A stretch of 64,000 bases of DNA, taken from contig NC_088780.1 in the NCBI RefSeq assembly GCF_958450345.1, forward strand, positions 23,719,167 to 23,783,166, written 5' to 3'. The stretch comes from Calliphora vicina. Its lineage: Eukaryota > Arthropoda > Insecta > Diptera > Calliphoridae. A program made the position numbers and the translations under genes. How positions within the stretch are numbered: the stretch's first letter is position 1; every line of letters starts with the position of its first letter. Positions 47,391-59,770 of this stretch are shown here, piece after piece. The notes beneath the pieces are model-generated. The model was given only the letters and a program-made list of their open reading frames with translations. It ran no database searches and was not told the DNA's origin.

Positions 47391-47930
47391 TATATACACA
47401 ATATTATGTTATTTTAAAATAATGCCGCATGTAATCAATGAACATTAAATTGAAGATATTTTGTTCGAAGGTATGCTAAAGTGTATGCAGTCTTGAACCC
47501 GACGAAGTGCAGAATTATTAGGAGCATGTCGATCTGATGATGGTGGTCGGTGACATACATACCTTCTGGGCTCCAGTCAAATATGATGAAGATTTTGATT
47601 CGGATGATGACATACGTATATAATACTTCTGTTAGTGACTTAAATACGAAAGCTGCTGTGGTGGAACCAAAATGGTTAACAAAATTTTCGAATGGAAAAT
47701 CCGGTTGAGTACACAGGAGGTTGGGGTATACTAAGAATTGGAGCATGTCTCACCTACACAACTATTTCTTTATTTTTTTTTGTTCAGAAAATTTAGTCAA
47801 CTAATACGTTTTCAATAAAATTTATACGAAAATTGTTATCAAAATTTTTTTTAATGCCTGCCGCCATGCTGGTTAATAAACTAACCTTTAGCTGTATTTT
47901 TATTTTTTATAATATATGAACCCTAATTAA

Positions 47931-48400
47931 CCCATTATCGCCGAATGGGTAGAAAAATACCCAAAAAATAGAGCAATTTTAGAAAAATTCTAGGAGAGCG
48001 ACATCAAAAATATTTTTTTTGAATAGATAAGTAAAAACCGAGCTACTTAAAATAATTGTTTCTGTAATATTAGGTTATTCCTTGGTGGGGAACCAGTGGG
48101 CCAAATTTAAGCAATTTTACAAAATCACAAACTTCGAAAATAAACGGTTCTAAAAAACGGGGGTAGTGGAAGTTCCCCATACCCTCCATGTGTCTAGTAG
48201 TCTTAGATGTCCTCTATCAGTAAACAAAATAACCAAGTGATTAGACGCACTTTCCTAAGCTACAAGTACAAGAAATATGAATTTAATTTTTTCAAGTAAA
48301 AATTTAGTTTTTTCTTTAGAAAATCATAATAAAAACATTTAAAATAAAAATGTAATTGTTTTGATTATAAACATATCACATAAAACTGTGGCGGAAAGAG
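47931..48400. mobile_element. Probable piggyBac-type element (TTAA-flanked)
   Basis: TTAA at 47927-47930 and 48401-48404 flank ends reading CCCATTATCGCCGAATGGG and the inverse CTCTTTCCGCCACAG, which agree loosely. The left end is shared with 20886-20925 (TTAACCCATTA..GGTAGAAAAATA). No transposase was recognised within the 470 bp. Confidence 0.5.
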
Positions 48401-48474
48401 TTAAATAAGTATTTATTTGTCACTCCTGAAAGTATACATCAAATATTTAAATTTATTTTATTTACATATTTTAA

Positions 48475-48708
48475 CCCTTTAATGTATATTGTTGCCAATT
48501 GTCTACATTCCAGTTCCACTTAATTTTAGACGATTATAAGCTTGGTACTAATTCAGGTTTTAATTCAGAAAAATCAAATGGAGTACGAAAGGTTTCAGCT
48601 AAAGAAATTATAAATCAAACTAAAGCTAAAGAAAATATAATAAATAAAAATCAACTAAATATTTGATACTTTATAGAAAAATAAAAGTAAAAATCATGCA
48701 TTTAAGGG
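48475..48708. mobile_element. PiggyBac-type MITE (TTAA-flanked)
   Basis: TTAA at 48471-48474 and 48709-48712 flank inverted ends CCCTTTAATGTAT and CCCTTAAATGCAT. TTAA duplication with CCCTT ends is typical of piggyBac. The 234-bp body is AT-rich and non-coding. Confidence 0.6.
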
Positions 48709-48712
48709 TTAA

Positions 48713-51700
48713 AGTTTTTACTTCCACTTTTTCATTTGAAAGTGGAATTTATCAATCTTCAATTTTGTATATTACGATTTTAATGATGTTTCTACTGTCG
48801 GAAATTATTCTCCGTCATCTAGAAACCGAATAGTGGAAATTTAAACAAAATCGGTTTACATTTTTATTTTAATTTTCAAGTTTCGGGTCAAAGAATTTAA
48901 TGCTTAAGAAAAATTCCAATTAACAATAGTTTTTGATTTTCAATTATGAAATATCAACATTCTCTAATATCCTTAAAGTAAAATAAATTGATACTGAATT
49001 GAATCATAAAATTTCATCCAAAATTTTACATATTCAAAACATTTATAACGAAATTTTCAAAAATTACTAAGATTGTTTTCGATTGTAATAAATGCTAAAT
49101 GGGGATACAAATTCATATTTTGAAAGTTGGACATATTTTGTATTCGATTTGAAAATGACGGATTTCAAAGAAATTTAGTTTTTGGTCATACATTTCTTAA
49201 AATTATTCATAGAAAATTCATCACATCTAGAAATTTCAATCTATCCATTGAAAATTAAATATTTGATAAATTTTCTTTGGAAAATAAACACCGGCTTCGC
49301 CCAGTAGCTATTTACTAATGTTAGTTCTTCAAGTTTCTCTAAAAATGTTTCTTATTAAGAAAAGTGAGAAGTGAAAAGAGGGCATTATATTAAAAATTAA
49401 AAAGAAGAAAAAAAATTTTTTTCTTCTTTTTCCATCTTCTGAAAATTTCGAATCGAATAAAAAAATCTGTCAAATCGCTCTCACGTGATGCCATTATATA
49501 CATGGACCATTTAGTTTTTTGTTAATATCTTACTCCATTTCGTTTCACTGTGCAACATTTCAAATATCATCAAGGTGTGTGTTTGTCTGTTGTGTTCGTT
49601 TTTCTTATAATGCAATATAAGTTTTATATAGATTTTTATCATATTTTATTTTCATTTCTTTACCTTCAACTCACTCCGACAGTTCTCCTCCCATAAAACT
49701 ATGTATATGGACAAATATTATTACAGGCTTTTGCCATCTACAAATCTACAATAAATATTGTAGTTGGTTTCCAAGAATACAATTTTTGGTAAAATTGTTG
49801 TGTTGTAAAGAATTAAAGAGGTGCTGTCGCAGTTGTTATTCATTTCAGTCATAAATTTCTGTATTGTTTATATTTTAATACCCTACACCACGTGCAAAAA
49901 TATTGTCATAAAAAGCACAAGCTTTTTTTTGTTATTCCAAGGACGAAGCCTATTGAATTAGGATAGAATTGGTTCATTAGTTCTCCTAGCCCCCATAAAA
50001 TAGCCCTATCTGAGAATTAATATCTTAATTGTAGAGATACACAAACAACATACAGCACAAATAAGTTTTATTGAAATCTAACCCAGACTACTGTGTAATG
50101 TCATAATCCGGTCATTAAAATCGGTACAAATAAATTTGATTTTAAAAGGGTATCATATAGTCGGACTTGACCGACTATACTTTCTTTATGGTTTTACTCT
50201 ACTTTAAATAATCATTGTGTTGAACCATTCCAGTTGTATTTAATTCCAAGAAACAAAATATAAATAGTATTTTATTTATTTAAGTTTTCAATTTTGCTCA
50301 GGCAAATAAGATTATTTTCTTTCTCTTTGCTTTCTGTATAAACCTCAAAAAAGTATGCAATTATATTTATTTTAATAAAAAAATAAAATTGTTTAAATTG
50401 GGTACCGACAAAACAAAAAATTCCTAAAAGCAATTCTTTGATGATTGTGCAATTTTAAAGATTGAAGATTTTTTTATTAAATGGGAATTTTAGATATGAA
50501 AAATTATTTTCGATAAATAGTGTTGTTATTTAAGATAGATTTATTGATTGTACTTTTCAGTTACAGTAATTAAGAGAAAGTTAAGAGAGCTTATTTAATC
50601 AAGTTAATTTTTTAAACTTCTAGTGTAAGAAAAACTGAACTTTGAATTATACAGAAAGACTTGTTGCTGCCTTAGAACACATTTTCTTTTACAACTTTGA
50701 TTTCTTAATAATTAGCAGGTCATAAATTCTTACTACAAACACATATCTTTTCAATCCTCAGCGAATTTACATAATTTAATTACAATTTATAGCGTAAAAT
50801 CTTTTGGCTGTTTTAATTTGAAAGCTTTTGTACAAATCACAATTAGGAGAATGTCATAGCATTCAAAGTCAAAACTCAGGGGGAATATATCAATCACTTT
50901 CACGTTTTGGCGAATTTGTTTATTGTATTGACTTTTAATCTCATTATCCCTTACCCCAGCGAAATTATTTCCTTTTACACTGATTATACCTTTAGAAACC
51001 TTTTTTATTATTTTGCTCTGTTTTGTATTTCCATGAGTCTGGCAAATGCTTGTTGTCTGCTATCAAAGTCTTAATTAAATTTATGTAAATGTCAACTAAA
51101 ACACAATTATACAAACAATATTCTGTTCATATTATTTCGTTTCTATTTTTTTGTTGTGTGTTATTCCCGTAGATGATTTAAAATGCAAAAAAAGCCTTCT
51201 TAAGTCATCAAAAAGTGAAATTAAAAACTAAAAAGGAAACCTTTAACAAATGAATGAATTCACTGTTAAATAAACTTGACAGAAAATGTGAAAGAAAAAA
51301 TGGAAAGAAAGGAAACATTAAAAAAAAACTCCAAAAGTATTTAAATCTATTTTTTGAAAGGTTAATTTTCTAATATTTTGAAAGACAAAAAACAGAAAAT
51401 GACAGCACTAAGGTGGAACTCTCTTAAGGAGAAACAAATACTTTTATCAAAAGAGGGAAATAAAGCAAAAAAGGATAGAAATTGTTTTACACAAATAAAA
51501 TCTTGAGAAAAGTACAACACTGACACGAAAAAGTTTCATACAAAAATAAAAGGAAAATTTCAAAGTTTAATGCAAAAGTTTATTTTTGAACTGTTAAAAC
51601 CCCAAAAACACAACTAGACAGTAAGACAAACCCACTCTGCCGCACACAGGTTGTTAGTGAGTTGCAAAAAGGGTAGCAATAAATTTGTTTAGTAACATAA

Positions 51701-53460
51701 ATTTTTGACAAATGTTTGTTTAAACAGAGAAATAAACATTTTATTTTTTTTTACAACATCACACCTGTGTCAAAATACGCAAAATTTCATTTGTCTAAAT
51801 TTTTGTTACTTTTTATTGTGTCTTATTTTTTTGTTATTTTTGTTATATTCTAAAAAAAATTATTCATAAGTTAATTAGCTTATGAATATTTTTTGTTAGT
51901 AAATGAGGTAAATTTATATACAAATGGAAATTTTAATAAGTTTTATGCAAAAATTTCTTTAGGCTTATTAAATATTTCTTTTTTTTTGCGTTTTTAGTTA
52001 GCAAAAGTTTAAAAAATATTTGTTTTTTTTTTGTAAGCTGAACTTAACCTTTATGAAAGTCATTTGTTTTGTAATTTTTCTGAAAAATGTGAGTAAATAA
52101 GGTAAAGGACTACAAACATTTGGTGTGTATATAGAAACGGATGGCGGCATTTCTTTTACACCTACAAGTTTACAAAGGAAATTTTACTGAGAAAACGCAT
52201 GCATCCATAAATTTTCTATAAAAAACTCAGCAATCGAGAAGTTTTCTACAGAAAAATAATTTAATCCAGAAGTTTTTTATAGAGAACTCATTCAAAGAAG
52301 ACATTATCCTTTAAAAACTCATACAATCGAGAACTTTTCTCTTTACTATCCATTTCACCGAGAAGCTTTCTATTTCTATTAAAAATATATTCACTAAAGA
52401 AGCCGCTTTTTTATAAAAAATTCATTCAATCGAAAATGTTTCTATAAAATGATATAAGTTTTCTATTTCTATGCAAAACTTATAAAGTTTTTCATTAAAA
52501 ATTTATTCAATCAAGAAATTGTTTTCTAAAGTAAATTTTAGTTATCGCAAAATATTCTGTAGAATATTCAAATATAGAACATGTATGTTATGGATATAAA
52601 GAGAGAGACAAAAAAACGTTTACTTGTTAAATAAAATAAAACTTAAAAATTTCAATATAAAAATTCTTAAAAATACGTAAATTTCTTCAAATATTGTACA
52701 AATTTAATAAACATTAATATATTGGCATTTTAATCGGTTTTTATAAATTTATCCATTTTTTTCGGATATCCTCAAATTAAAGATTTTATAGTTGCTCTGC
52801 GCACAAAAGTCTCAGAGCATTAACTTTATGAGCTGCTTTTTTGATAGAAGTGTTCTGTGCTCGAAAGAATTGTTCGACCTTTTGCCTTACCAATATCTGT
52901 TAGAACTTTTTTTCTTTCTGATCCAGGTTTTCTTTAAATATTCAAGTATTTCTAACATTGTTTGAAAATAGTGTGACAATGAACCTTTTTCATCAAGATA
53001 TCAAATGATCTGAATGAAAACAAGTTATTTTCTCGCTAATTTTCTAACCAAAAATGTGGATAGGTTTTTTTTAGTTTTTTCTTATATTTTCGGCAATAAT
53101 GAGAAAGTTACACTCCATAATTTATTCATGGTTAAAAGTTTGTACGAAAAATGTATGTTTTCATAAACAGTATGTATCGGTTTTTTCAAGATTTCCTAGA
53201 TATTTAGATCTTATTCAATGCGTGTTTTTGGTAATAAAATTTTAAACAGGAACACGAAATACTTCACTCAGGGAAATCTAAATTCATATATAACTAACAA
53301 AAAATGAGCTTTAGATACCTCGGTGATGTTTCATTAATACAAGTGGAAAAATCATTGAATTTTGTTGATCTTACTCCATTGTTACTGGCTGTATGATTTA
53401 AAAATCCGGGCTTTTTAAAAATGTTTGCTTTTATTTTGAAAAATTTGTAGAATATAAATT
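48713..53460. other. Intron sequence, mostly unrecognised
   Basis: No gene is supported across this AT-rich stretch. At 49290 a CACCGGCTTCGCCCAGTAGC phrase recalls the head of the repeat at 38646. Segment 49880-50190 starts AATACCCTACACCACGTGC and ends TAGTCGGACTTGACCGACTA, a phrase style found in fly dispersed repeats. The rest holds short A/T-run ORFs only. Confidence 0.35.
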
Positions 53461-53745
53461 TATTCAAAGAATACAAAGTATTGACATTTGTTAGCTATGA
53501 CCTTTTCCCATCTTTTTGGAAATATATAGATTCCAAGCCAATAGATCTGCTAACATTTTGCAAGAGGGCAAGAACGAATACACTCTTCTGAAGTGTATCC
53601 CAGTGAGAGCGTTCTGCATCGATCGAATCAAATAGTAGTCAGGCGGTCTGGACTATAAGGCGGGTGAGGCAAAACTTTCCAAATGCTTTTTAAACGGTAT
53701 TGCAAACTTTGGCCGAGCATTTTCATGATGTAATATTGGCAGATT
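53461..53745 (-). pseudogene. Mariner transposase relic, C-terminal part
   Basis: The minus strand carries a decayed C-terminal block (LIRSMQNALTGIHFRR, preceded by KVLPHP) comparable to the relic at 18034-18300, which it matches at DNA level. It is probably the rest of the transposase whose N-terminal half is at 54480-55030, the two separated by about 735 bp of unrelated sequence. Confidence 0.75.
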
Positions 53746-54479
53746 CTTGCTTCAATAAATTTAGATATCTAAAAAAAAATAAATCAGCCAATTTTTTTAT
53801 TACCTTCTAAACGAACATTAAAAATAAAAGTTTTTGGAAATTTCGAAAATGAATTTTTTGATATGTCGTAGTGAAAATTTATTTTTTCCTCATGCCAAAA
53901 GCTACCGAAAAACCGATGGAACAATATCAAAAACGTTTGGGAATAAAGTCATGTTCGATTAATAATATTTATTTAAAAATGCATTCCAATTGTGAATTTA
54001 TTTTTTTTGTGTATCTGGCGTATATTGATTTCTGATTTTCCTCAAATTGTCTTCATATTATATATATTATAGCCTAAAACTGATTATTATCTTCAATAGC
54101 ACAAAATACTTGTACATGTCAGCCTAACCACAAAAGCCTTAAAGTCGATTTTAAACCCCTTAAATCGACTATTATTTTACATTTCGTACCATAAAACAAA
54201 AACCAAACAGAATTAATAATGGGTCATAATTTTATAATAATATTTCTGTTTTGAAATTTTCTGTTTATTATTATCAATATTCATATATTCAGTTATTAAA
54301 ATTATATGTTGAAAAAAGTTTCTTTAAAATATTTCTTACGGTACGCAAAAAACAAATGTTCTATTTTAAAATAAAGTGGACTTTAACAAAAATTAATTTT
54401 AAAATTAATTTTGTGGTTAGCTGAATGTTTATAGCTACACTTCGGGAAACTACCATATTCAAAGGAAATATTTTTCAAC
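53746..54479. other. Insertion separating two mariner halves
   Basis: The segment contains sequence similar to 1780-1880 (TGCCAAAAGCTACCGAAAAA-type) and no mariner homology. It is best read as a later insertion of a dispersed repeat into the mariner copy; borders are approximate. Confidence 0.5.
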
Positions 54480-55030
54480 CTAAATATCTCTTAACCTTCA
54501 TATGGTCTTCAAATCAGTTGTATTCAGTACAGGTTCCCCTTGTTACGATCTGGCCACATTTCAGCAGCTCATAAAAGATAGAACCCTTTTGGACCCACTA
54601 AATAGATAGTATTACTTTATTTGGCTTTGGTGTCGATTGGGCTGGTTGGGTGGTCTTCACGTATGATCTGTAACGCTTCGGGTTATCAAAATAGATAAAT
54701 TTTTCATCGCAAGTAATAATTTGGTGAACAATTGATTTTTTCTTACAGCTTTCAAGCTGCATTTCAGATATGCTAAATCGTCTTTAAAGGTCTGACTGCT
54801 TCAATTCGTATGTTACTCAATTTTCCTGCTTTTTGAATTGCTGCTTGAGTAGATCCAAAATATCTTGAAGGCTTTTGTTGAGTTTCATAACAATCTTTAA
54901 TTCTTGTTTTCAAACTTGTTTGTCTTTCGTATCAAAATCGCGAGTTTTGAACCTCTCAAACCATTTCTCACACATTGAAACCGATGAAACGAAAAAAAAG
55001 TGCCGCTTAAGAAAACCAATTGCTTACCAA
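54480..55030 (-). pseudogene. Mariner transposase relic, N-terminal and central part
   Basis: On the minus strand: CEKWFERFK-like residues, then DILDLLKQQFKKQEN, then CDEKFIYFDNPKRYRSYVKT, in which CDEK stands where mariner has GDEK with its first catalytic Asp, and then PKPNKVILSI*WVQKGSIFY. Stops and frame changes are present throughout. The order of blocks is that of a mariner transposase. Confidence 0.8.
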
Positions 55031-55073
55031 TACTTATGGTAAGCAATTGGTTTTCATAAGCGGCACTTTTTTT
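54993..55073. repeat. 37-nt near-perfect hairpin
   Basis: Arm 54993-55029 is the inverse complement of arm 55037-55073 with one mismatch; the loop is 7 bases (ATACTTA). The arms contain GTGCCGCTTAAG and CCAATTGCTTACC. It lies at the N-terminal end of the mariner relic and apparently arose by inverted duplication of mariner sequence. As RNA it would give a precursor-sized stem. Confidence 0.9.
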
Positions 55074-55726
55074 CAAAATAAAAAAGTAAAGCAAACCCTA
55101 TCACATATGACAATTCGCTGGCATTTTCGAAGCAAGAAACAAATTTGTTGTTTCGTATAAGAAGATTCGCCATCTATTGTAAATCCCTTTCAATGTTTTC
55201 TTTGAAATTTTAAAAATATTTCAGTTTGATTTTAATTTTAAAAAATTTTGTAGATTACGTTTGAAACACCATTATCTTTACAATTGCTAATCATTAATTT
55301 TTGTAGCCTATATTATGTGTTTTAAACTTATCTCATATATTTAAACATTTATTAATACATTTTCTAAAATAAAACCCTCTACAATATTGCATAAATGCTT
55401 CCATTAAAATTTTGTATCAAAAACACCTTAAATTTAATGACCAAAACAATTTGGATTGTAAAAATTATACATTAAATATACCCACTCTCGTAAAGTTAAT
55501 GTCAATTTTTAGTACTTTAAAGTTGATCATAACAATTAAATATATTTTGTTTGCTTCTAGTAAAATTTCACAAAAGAGCAGTTATATTTAATAGCCAAAC
55601 AATTAGACAAAAAGCCATAAACAAACATGAAAACTTCTTAAAAACAATAGAAAATGTATGTGAACGTGGTCAATGAAATTTACAATGAGCTAAAGTTTGC
55701 GCAGAATAAGGAAATGCAGTAATTTT
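55074..55726. other. Intron sequence, nothing recognised
   Basis: AT-rich, with no gene or repeat border recognised. Confidence 0.4.
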
Positions 55727-55860
55727 TCTTTTGTTTAACCAACATTTGAGGATACCTCTATATATGAAGAGCACTGTGTTAATGATAGGAAATAAAGTTA
55801 TAAGATAAAGGAAAGAGGGAGAAGTGTCTGTTGACGTTTGACTTGAATTTATAAATAAAG
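55727..55860 (+). repeat. Dispersed repeat I, copy 2
   Basis: Matches 22319-22452 (TAACCAACATTTGAGGATACC, GGAAATAAAGTTATAAGA, GTTGACGTTTGACTTGAATT). Same orientation; class unknown. Confidence 0.65.
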
Positions 55861-56238
55861 TCATGCACAATTTTTATGGGTCCGGTGACATTTTTGCAAA
55901 AAAGTGATCATTTTCTCAGACTCATATCTTGCATACAGTTGCGAATTATGATTTACTCTCTGAGGCAAAGTTATAGCCCTTGTCATAGAGAACAAAAATT
56001 GTGAACATATAAAATCAAAAAAACTTCATCTTCAAGATCAAAATCTCAAAAAAAACTTTAAAAAATTCGAAATAAATTTTTGTAAAGCTGCCTAAAAGTA
56101 TGCTTTAGTTTATAATAATTTAAAAGTTTATGGCCCAAATCACTTAATTCTGGGTCTTCTTTTTGGTATTTTATCACGTAGTGGGGTCCGTATGTGAATA
56201 TATTTCCATGATTAAAAAAATTGTCGTGTTGCACTGTG
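55861..56238. mobile_element. Family B foldback element, half copy
   Basis: Shares TTTTTGCAAAAAAGTGATCA, CTCATATCTTGCATACAGTT, CTTCATCTTCAAGATCAAAA and GCCTAAAAGTATGCTTTAGT with the other B copies. The right end GTTGCACTGTG at 56238 is followed by TTA. The left half is missing, replaced by repeat I. Confidence 0.7.
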
Positions 56239-56241
56239 TTA

Positions 56242-56389
56242 TCCATACGAAGACATGATTATGGGGAAGTCTCGAGTCGCTTGTCAATAGCCAACACTGA
56301 GTTTTGAGTGCTTTGAAATTAACTCGGTTCAATTCAGCCCATCTGGAGATAGTTGCAAGGTCACGATTTATCGAGTCATCCATATTCAT
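56242..56389 (-). pseudogene. Non-LTR retrotransposon reverse transcriptase scrap
   Basis: About 49 codons on the minus strand read SINRDLATISRWAELNRVNF then KALKTQCWLLT. This matches the block after the catalytic aspartates in insect LINE reverse transcriptases, where N-x-x-K-T-Q-C is conserved. The frame is cut at its 3' side by the family B element. The clade (Jockey- or CR1-like) is not decidable from this length. Confidence 0.75.
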
Positions 56390-57720
56390 ACTTGGTCGGT
56401 GGTCATTATAAAATATTTCAAAACTTACAGCTTTGTTTAAACTTTATTATTAAATTTTTAAATTAATTTCCATGTACATAGATATAATATGAATTTCTGT
56501 AGAAAATTTACCAGATTTTTACTTCATTATAAATTCTATCCTTAATTTATGTATAAATATGTATTTAACTATCATTTTCATAACTTTTCGTTTCTGTACA
56601 AAATTTAAATTAAGAAATTTAATATTCATGAGAAATAAAATTTTAAAATTAAAACAAAAATTACTTAGTTTTCTATTAAATACATTTTAGACCCTTATAA
56701 TCTTTAGAGAATGTATGTGTGCTTATAAATGTGGGTGTTATGTATAATAAATTTTGATATTTGCTTTATCCTGTTTGTTTTAAACAGCTCTTAATACATT
56801 TTGGTTTTTCACTTTTAAATTGTCAAAGGATTAATGTATGTATGTTCATATTTTTCATGCTCTAAAATTTCATATGTCTTCCACATACATTTACATCTGC
56901 ATACACATGCCTTCGACTGACATGTTTAGTTTTCCAATGATAAAAGCTTAATTTCCCACAAATCCTTTATAATTTCACATAAACTTATGCTTTGTGGAAC
57001 TCTAAGTGGGTATTTGTAAGTAGAAGAGGTGAGAATTAGTTATTTGTGGAAACCAAAAAGGATATTAAATAATAGTTGATGCCTTTAAGGTTTAGTTGTG
57101 TGAGCGGTTTGTTTGTACTACTGAGTTGATTGCATATAAATCTCAGTTTTCCAAACGGTTTGTGTGCAAAATAATTTTATCATAAATTTCTGTGAAAAAT
57201 GTTTAAAGTTAGTTTAATTTAATTCCTATCTAATTATATTTAACCCTAGTTATTGGATATTTGTGCATTTGGCAGATGAATGTACATAAATCCACATATT
57301 ACATTTAGAGAGCACAAATTTATTGGGGTTTTAAATAAGGGAAATTAAATTATTATTTATAATAGTTTGGTTAAAGTACTTTCGTATTACAATTTGATGA
57401 TATTTGAATTGTGGTGATTTTATAAAATCATTATAATTGTATGGGCATGATATGAATACAAAATGTATTTGGTGTCTAATATATATAAGCCTAGTTATAA
57501 TAATCAATATAACTTTATTTTGAAATTTGAAAACAATTTAATTAGTTTATTTGTACATGACAAATTTTAGTTTGAAAATGCATTACAAAATTGTTATGCT
57601 CTAATTCATGGTACTAATACGCTGTGTAGAACAATATAAAATGGCACACAAAAGTATGCAATAGTTTTAGTTGTATACTTAATAAATACATCAATCATAC
57701 GCACTGTCTAAATAGGGGTA
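56390..57720. other. Intron sequence, nothing recognised
   Basis: AT-rich with short chance ORFs; no repeat border or exon was recognised. Confidence 0.4.
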
Positions 57721-58100
57721 CACAGTGTGGCAGAATCAAAATTTTTTGGAAATATATCTGGCATTTCTAAACGGATAGTCCGATCGGAATAAAATTTGAC
57801 TTGGGCATAGCCAAGGAGCATTCGAGTTTTATTTATTAAAATGTACCCTACAAATACTCCAGAGGCGGTGCTTTGGGAGCTCAAAGTAGGGTACCTTCGA
57901 TATGTAAAACTTTTAAACACGGAAAATTTTTTGTTTCCCATCCGATTTTAAAGACTTTTATTTTTTGGAAAGTCGATCTATCCAATCTTGAAAAAACAAG
58001 CATAATTGTGCTATTTATCTCTCATAGTTTCCGAGTTATAGGCATTTCAAAATTAAAATGTTAAAATTTAGCCAAATATTTGTCCGCTTTTTTAAACATA
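57721..58100 (+). mobile_element. CACAGTG-ended element, distant family C relative
   Basis: Starts CACAGTGTGGCAGAATC at 57721. Its layout follows 3613-4015: a TAGTCCGAT...AATTTGAC phrase, then CAGAGGCGGTGC and CTCAAAGTAGGGTACC, then CATCCGATTTTAAAG. The right end was not found. ORFs here are not genes. Confidence 0.45.
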
Positions 58101-58277
58101 AAGGGCCCAATGGACTCAAATTTCTGTTGTTAATTAGACAACTGAATTTCCAATATTATACAATAGATTTCAGAGCAATAGCAATTATGTATCCAAAAAT
58201 GAACGTTTTTCAATTTAAAAATACATTAAATTGTAGATTTTTTTCTTTTTTTTTTATTAAAAAAAAAAATTTTTTAA

Positions 58278-59418
58278 ACCTTTGACGACAAGTGGGACTC
58301 ATATGTCCTATTTGCTTTTTTCCCGGGGGGACTGAAAATATGATTGGACATATGTGTCCCATTCGTCGTCAAAGGTAAAAATAAGGGAGATTTTTCTTTA
58401 AAATTTTTTTATTTTATTTAATGTTTTATAATTGAAAAACAATGAAAACACAAACAATTCATTAAAAAACATTAAAAAAACGCAAAATATTCATTTAAAA
58501 TTATGAGATCCTGTAAATGGTTCATAAAATCTAAATCAAAATCGAACTTAGTTGTGATAAAATTCAAAACCATTTCTGTTCCAGTAAAGCACTTTGATTT
58601 TTTCACATGTAAAACAAATTATGTTTGTTCGACTATCAATTCAGTTTCTGGTCATGACTCCTCCATTCTATCTTGTTTGAAAATGTACAGCTACATCCAT
58701 AAAAAGATCAGACGAACATAAAATCTGATCTTCGATTGATCATAAGTATTGGATTATTGGAAATGTTATCCAAATATAACATTTTCTAGCACTGCTGTCA
58801 TATCCTGAACCACGGATTCGCCATTCGTCAACCTCTTTCTGTGCCTTTTTGCCTATGTATATATCAGTTGTATATAAATAATCAATTTAAACTCCTAACG
58901 ACTCCCAGCTTATGTGTTTGTCATTCATATACTGCGGCCCTTAAATTTTACCATACTCTATTACCCTATTAGTGTGTCGAACTCTCAAACTGTATTAAAC
59001 ACTTCTAAAATACATTTGGGTATAAAACTTGCCCGTATATACAATCAGGGTCGGTAAAAGCTTTCGAAACATAATTTTGTTTGGCTTTTTTCATCTGAAG
59101 TTTAACTAAAAATTCTTTGGCTGCTTTAGGTTTGGGAACACCTTTTGTCATATTCAATTTTATTTGTTTTGCAGTGTAAATAAAGCAGTACTCTACTTTT
59201 TGAAATGACAAAAAGCTTTTAATTGTTCAGTGCATTTGTTCCAAAATTTTTACCTTTGACGAATGGCACACATACATGATGCCATGATTTTTCTCGTAGA
59301 TGGAATAAAATTTTTTAAATTTTGACAACACTTTAGTCACGTAATGTCGCCTTTCCGAGTAAGAATCCGCAATAAAATTTTAAAAATTTCCAGCGGAAAA
59401 TTCTTCGTCGTCAAAGGG
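58278..59418 (-). mobile_element. piggyBac-type element, 1.14 kb, decayed
   Basis: TTAA at 58274-58277 and 59419-59422 flank inverted ends (left ACCTTTGACGAC, right inverse CCCTTTGACGAC). Each end has a second inverted copy a little inside: GGGACTCATATGTCC is mirrored near 58343-58374 (GGACATATGTGTCCC..CGTCGTCAAAGG), and CCTTTGACGAATGGCACACA at 59253 faces the right end. On the minus strand near 58720-58900 broken frames resemble the piggyBac block around an IYTGKK-type motif (IYTAKRHRKR, IYIGKKAQKE). The 68-codon ORF at 59005-59211 (MTKGVPKPKAAKEFLVKL inside) may be another transposase part. It is not functional. Confidence 0.75.
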
Positions 59419-59559
59419 TTAAGAATATATAACAATTTTATTTATTTCTGTGAGGTATCTTTATGGAGAATATTTTGGTTTAAGAAACATGTAATATTTT
59501 TCAAATATGTCGCCCATGACCTTCGGGATTTGACCTATTTTTATCAAAATTTAAATTTT

Positions 59560-59770
59560 AGGCCACATGTTCTAAAATCCCCAAGCTGGCATCAGAAAAC
59601 GGAGAGCAGCCTTAGAAACATTGATCTGTTTCCTAGTCGACCACAAAGTATATTTCCAGCCCCAAAGGAAATGTTGACCCTGGGGCAAAATTGTAGAAAA
59701 TACCATTTTTGGGATTTTCGCCACAACTTTTAGGAATCGCGGGATTCCCTTTGACGTTTTGACATGTGTT
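59560..59770. repeat. Dispersed repeat J, copy 2
   Basis: Begins CCACATGTTCTAAAATCCCC and continues to TTTTAGGAATCGCGGGATTC, matching 18815-19035 in the same orientation. A chance ORF covers part of it. Confidence 0.6.

Noticed and set aside
47435..47746. 103-codon minus-strand ORF
   Set aside because: No similarity recognised, no splice signals, and it follows directly on a MITE; kept as chance unless conservation is shown.
59344..59733. 129-codon plus-strand ORF
   Set aside because: It runs across the right end of the piggyBac-type element into dispersed repeat J, so it joins unrelated repeat sequences.
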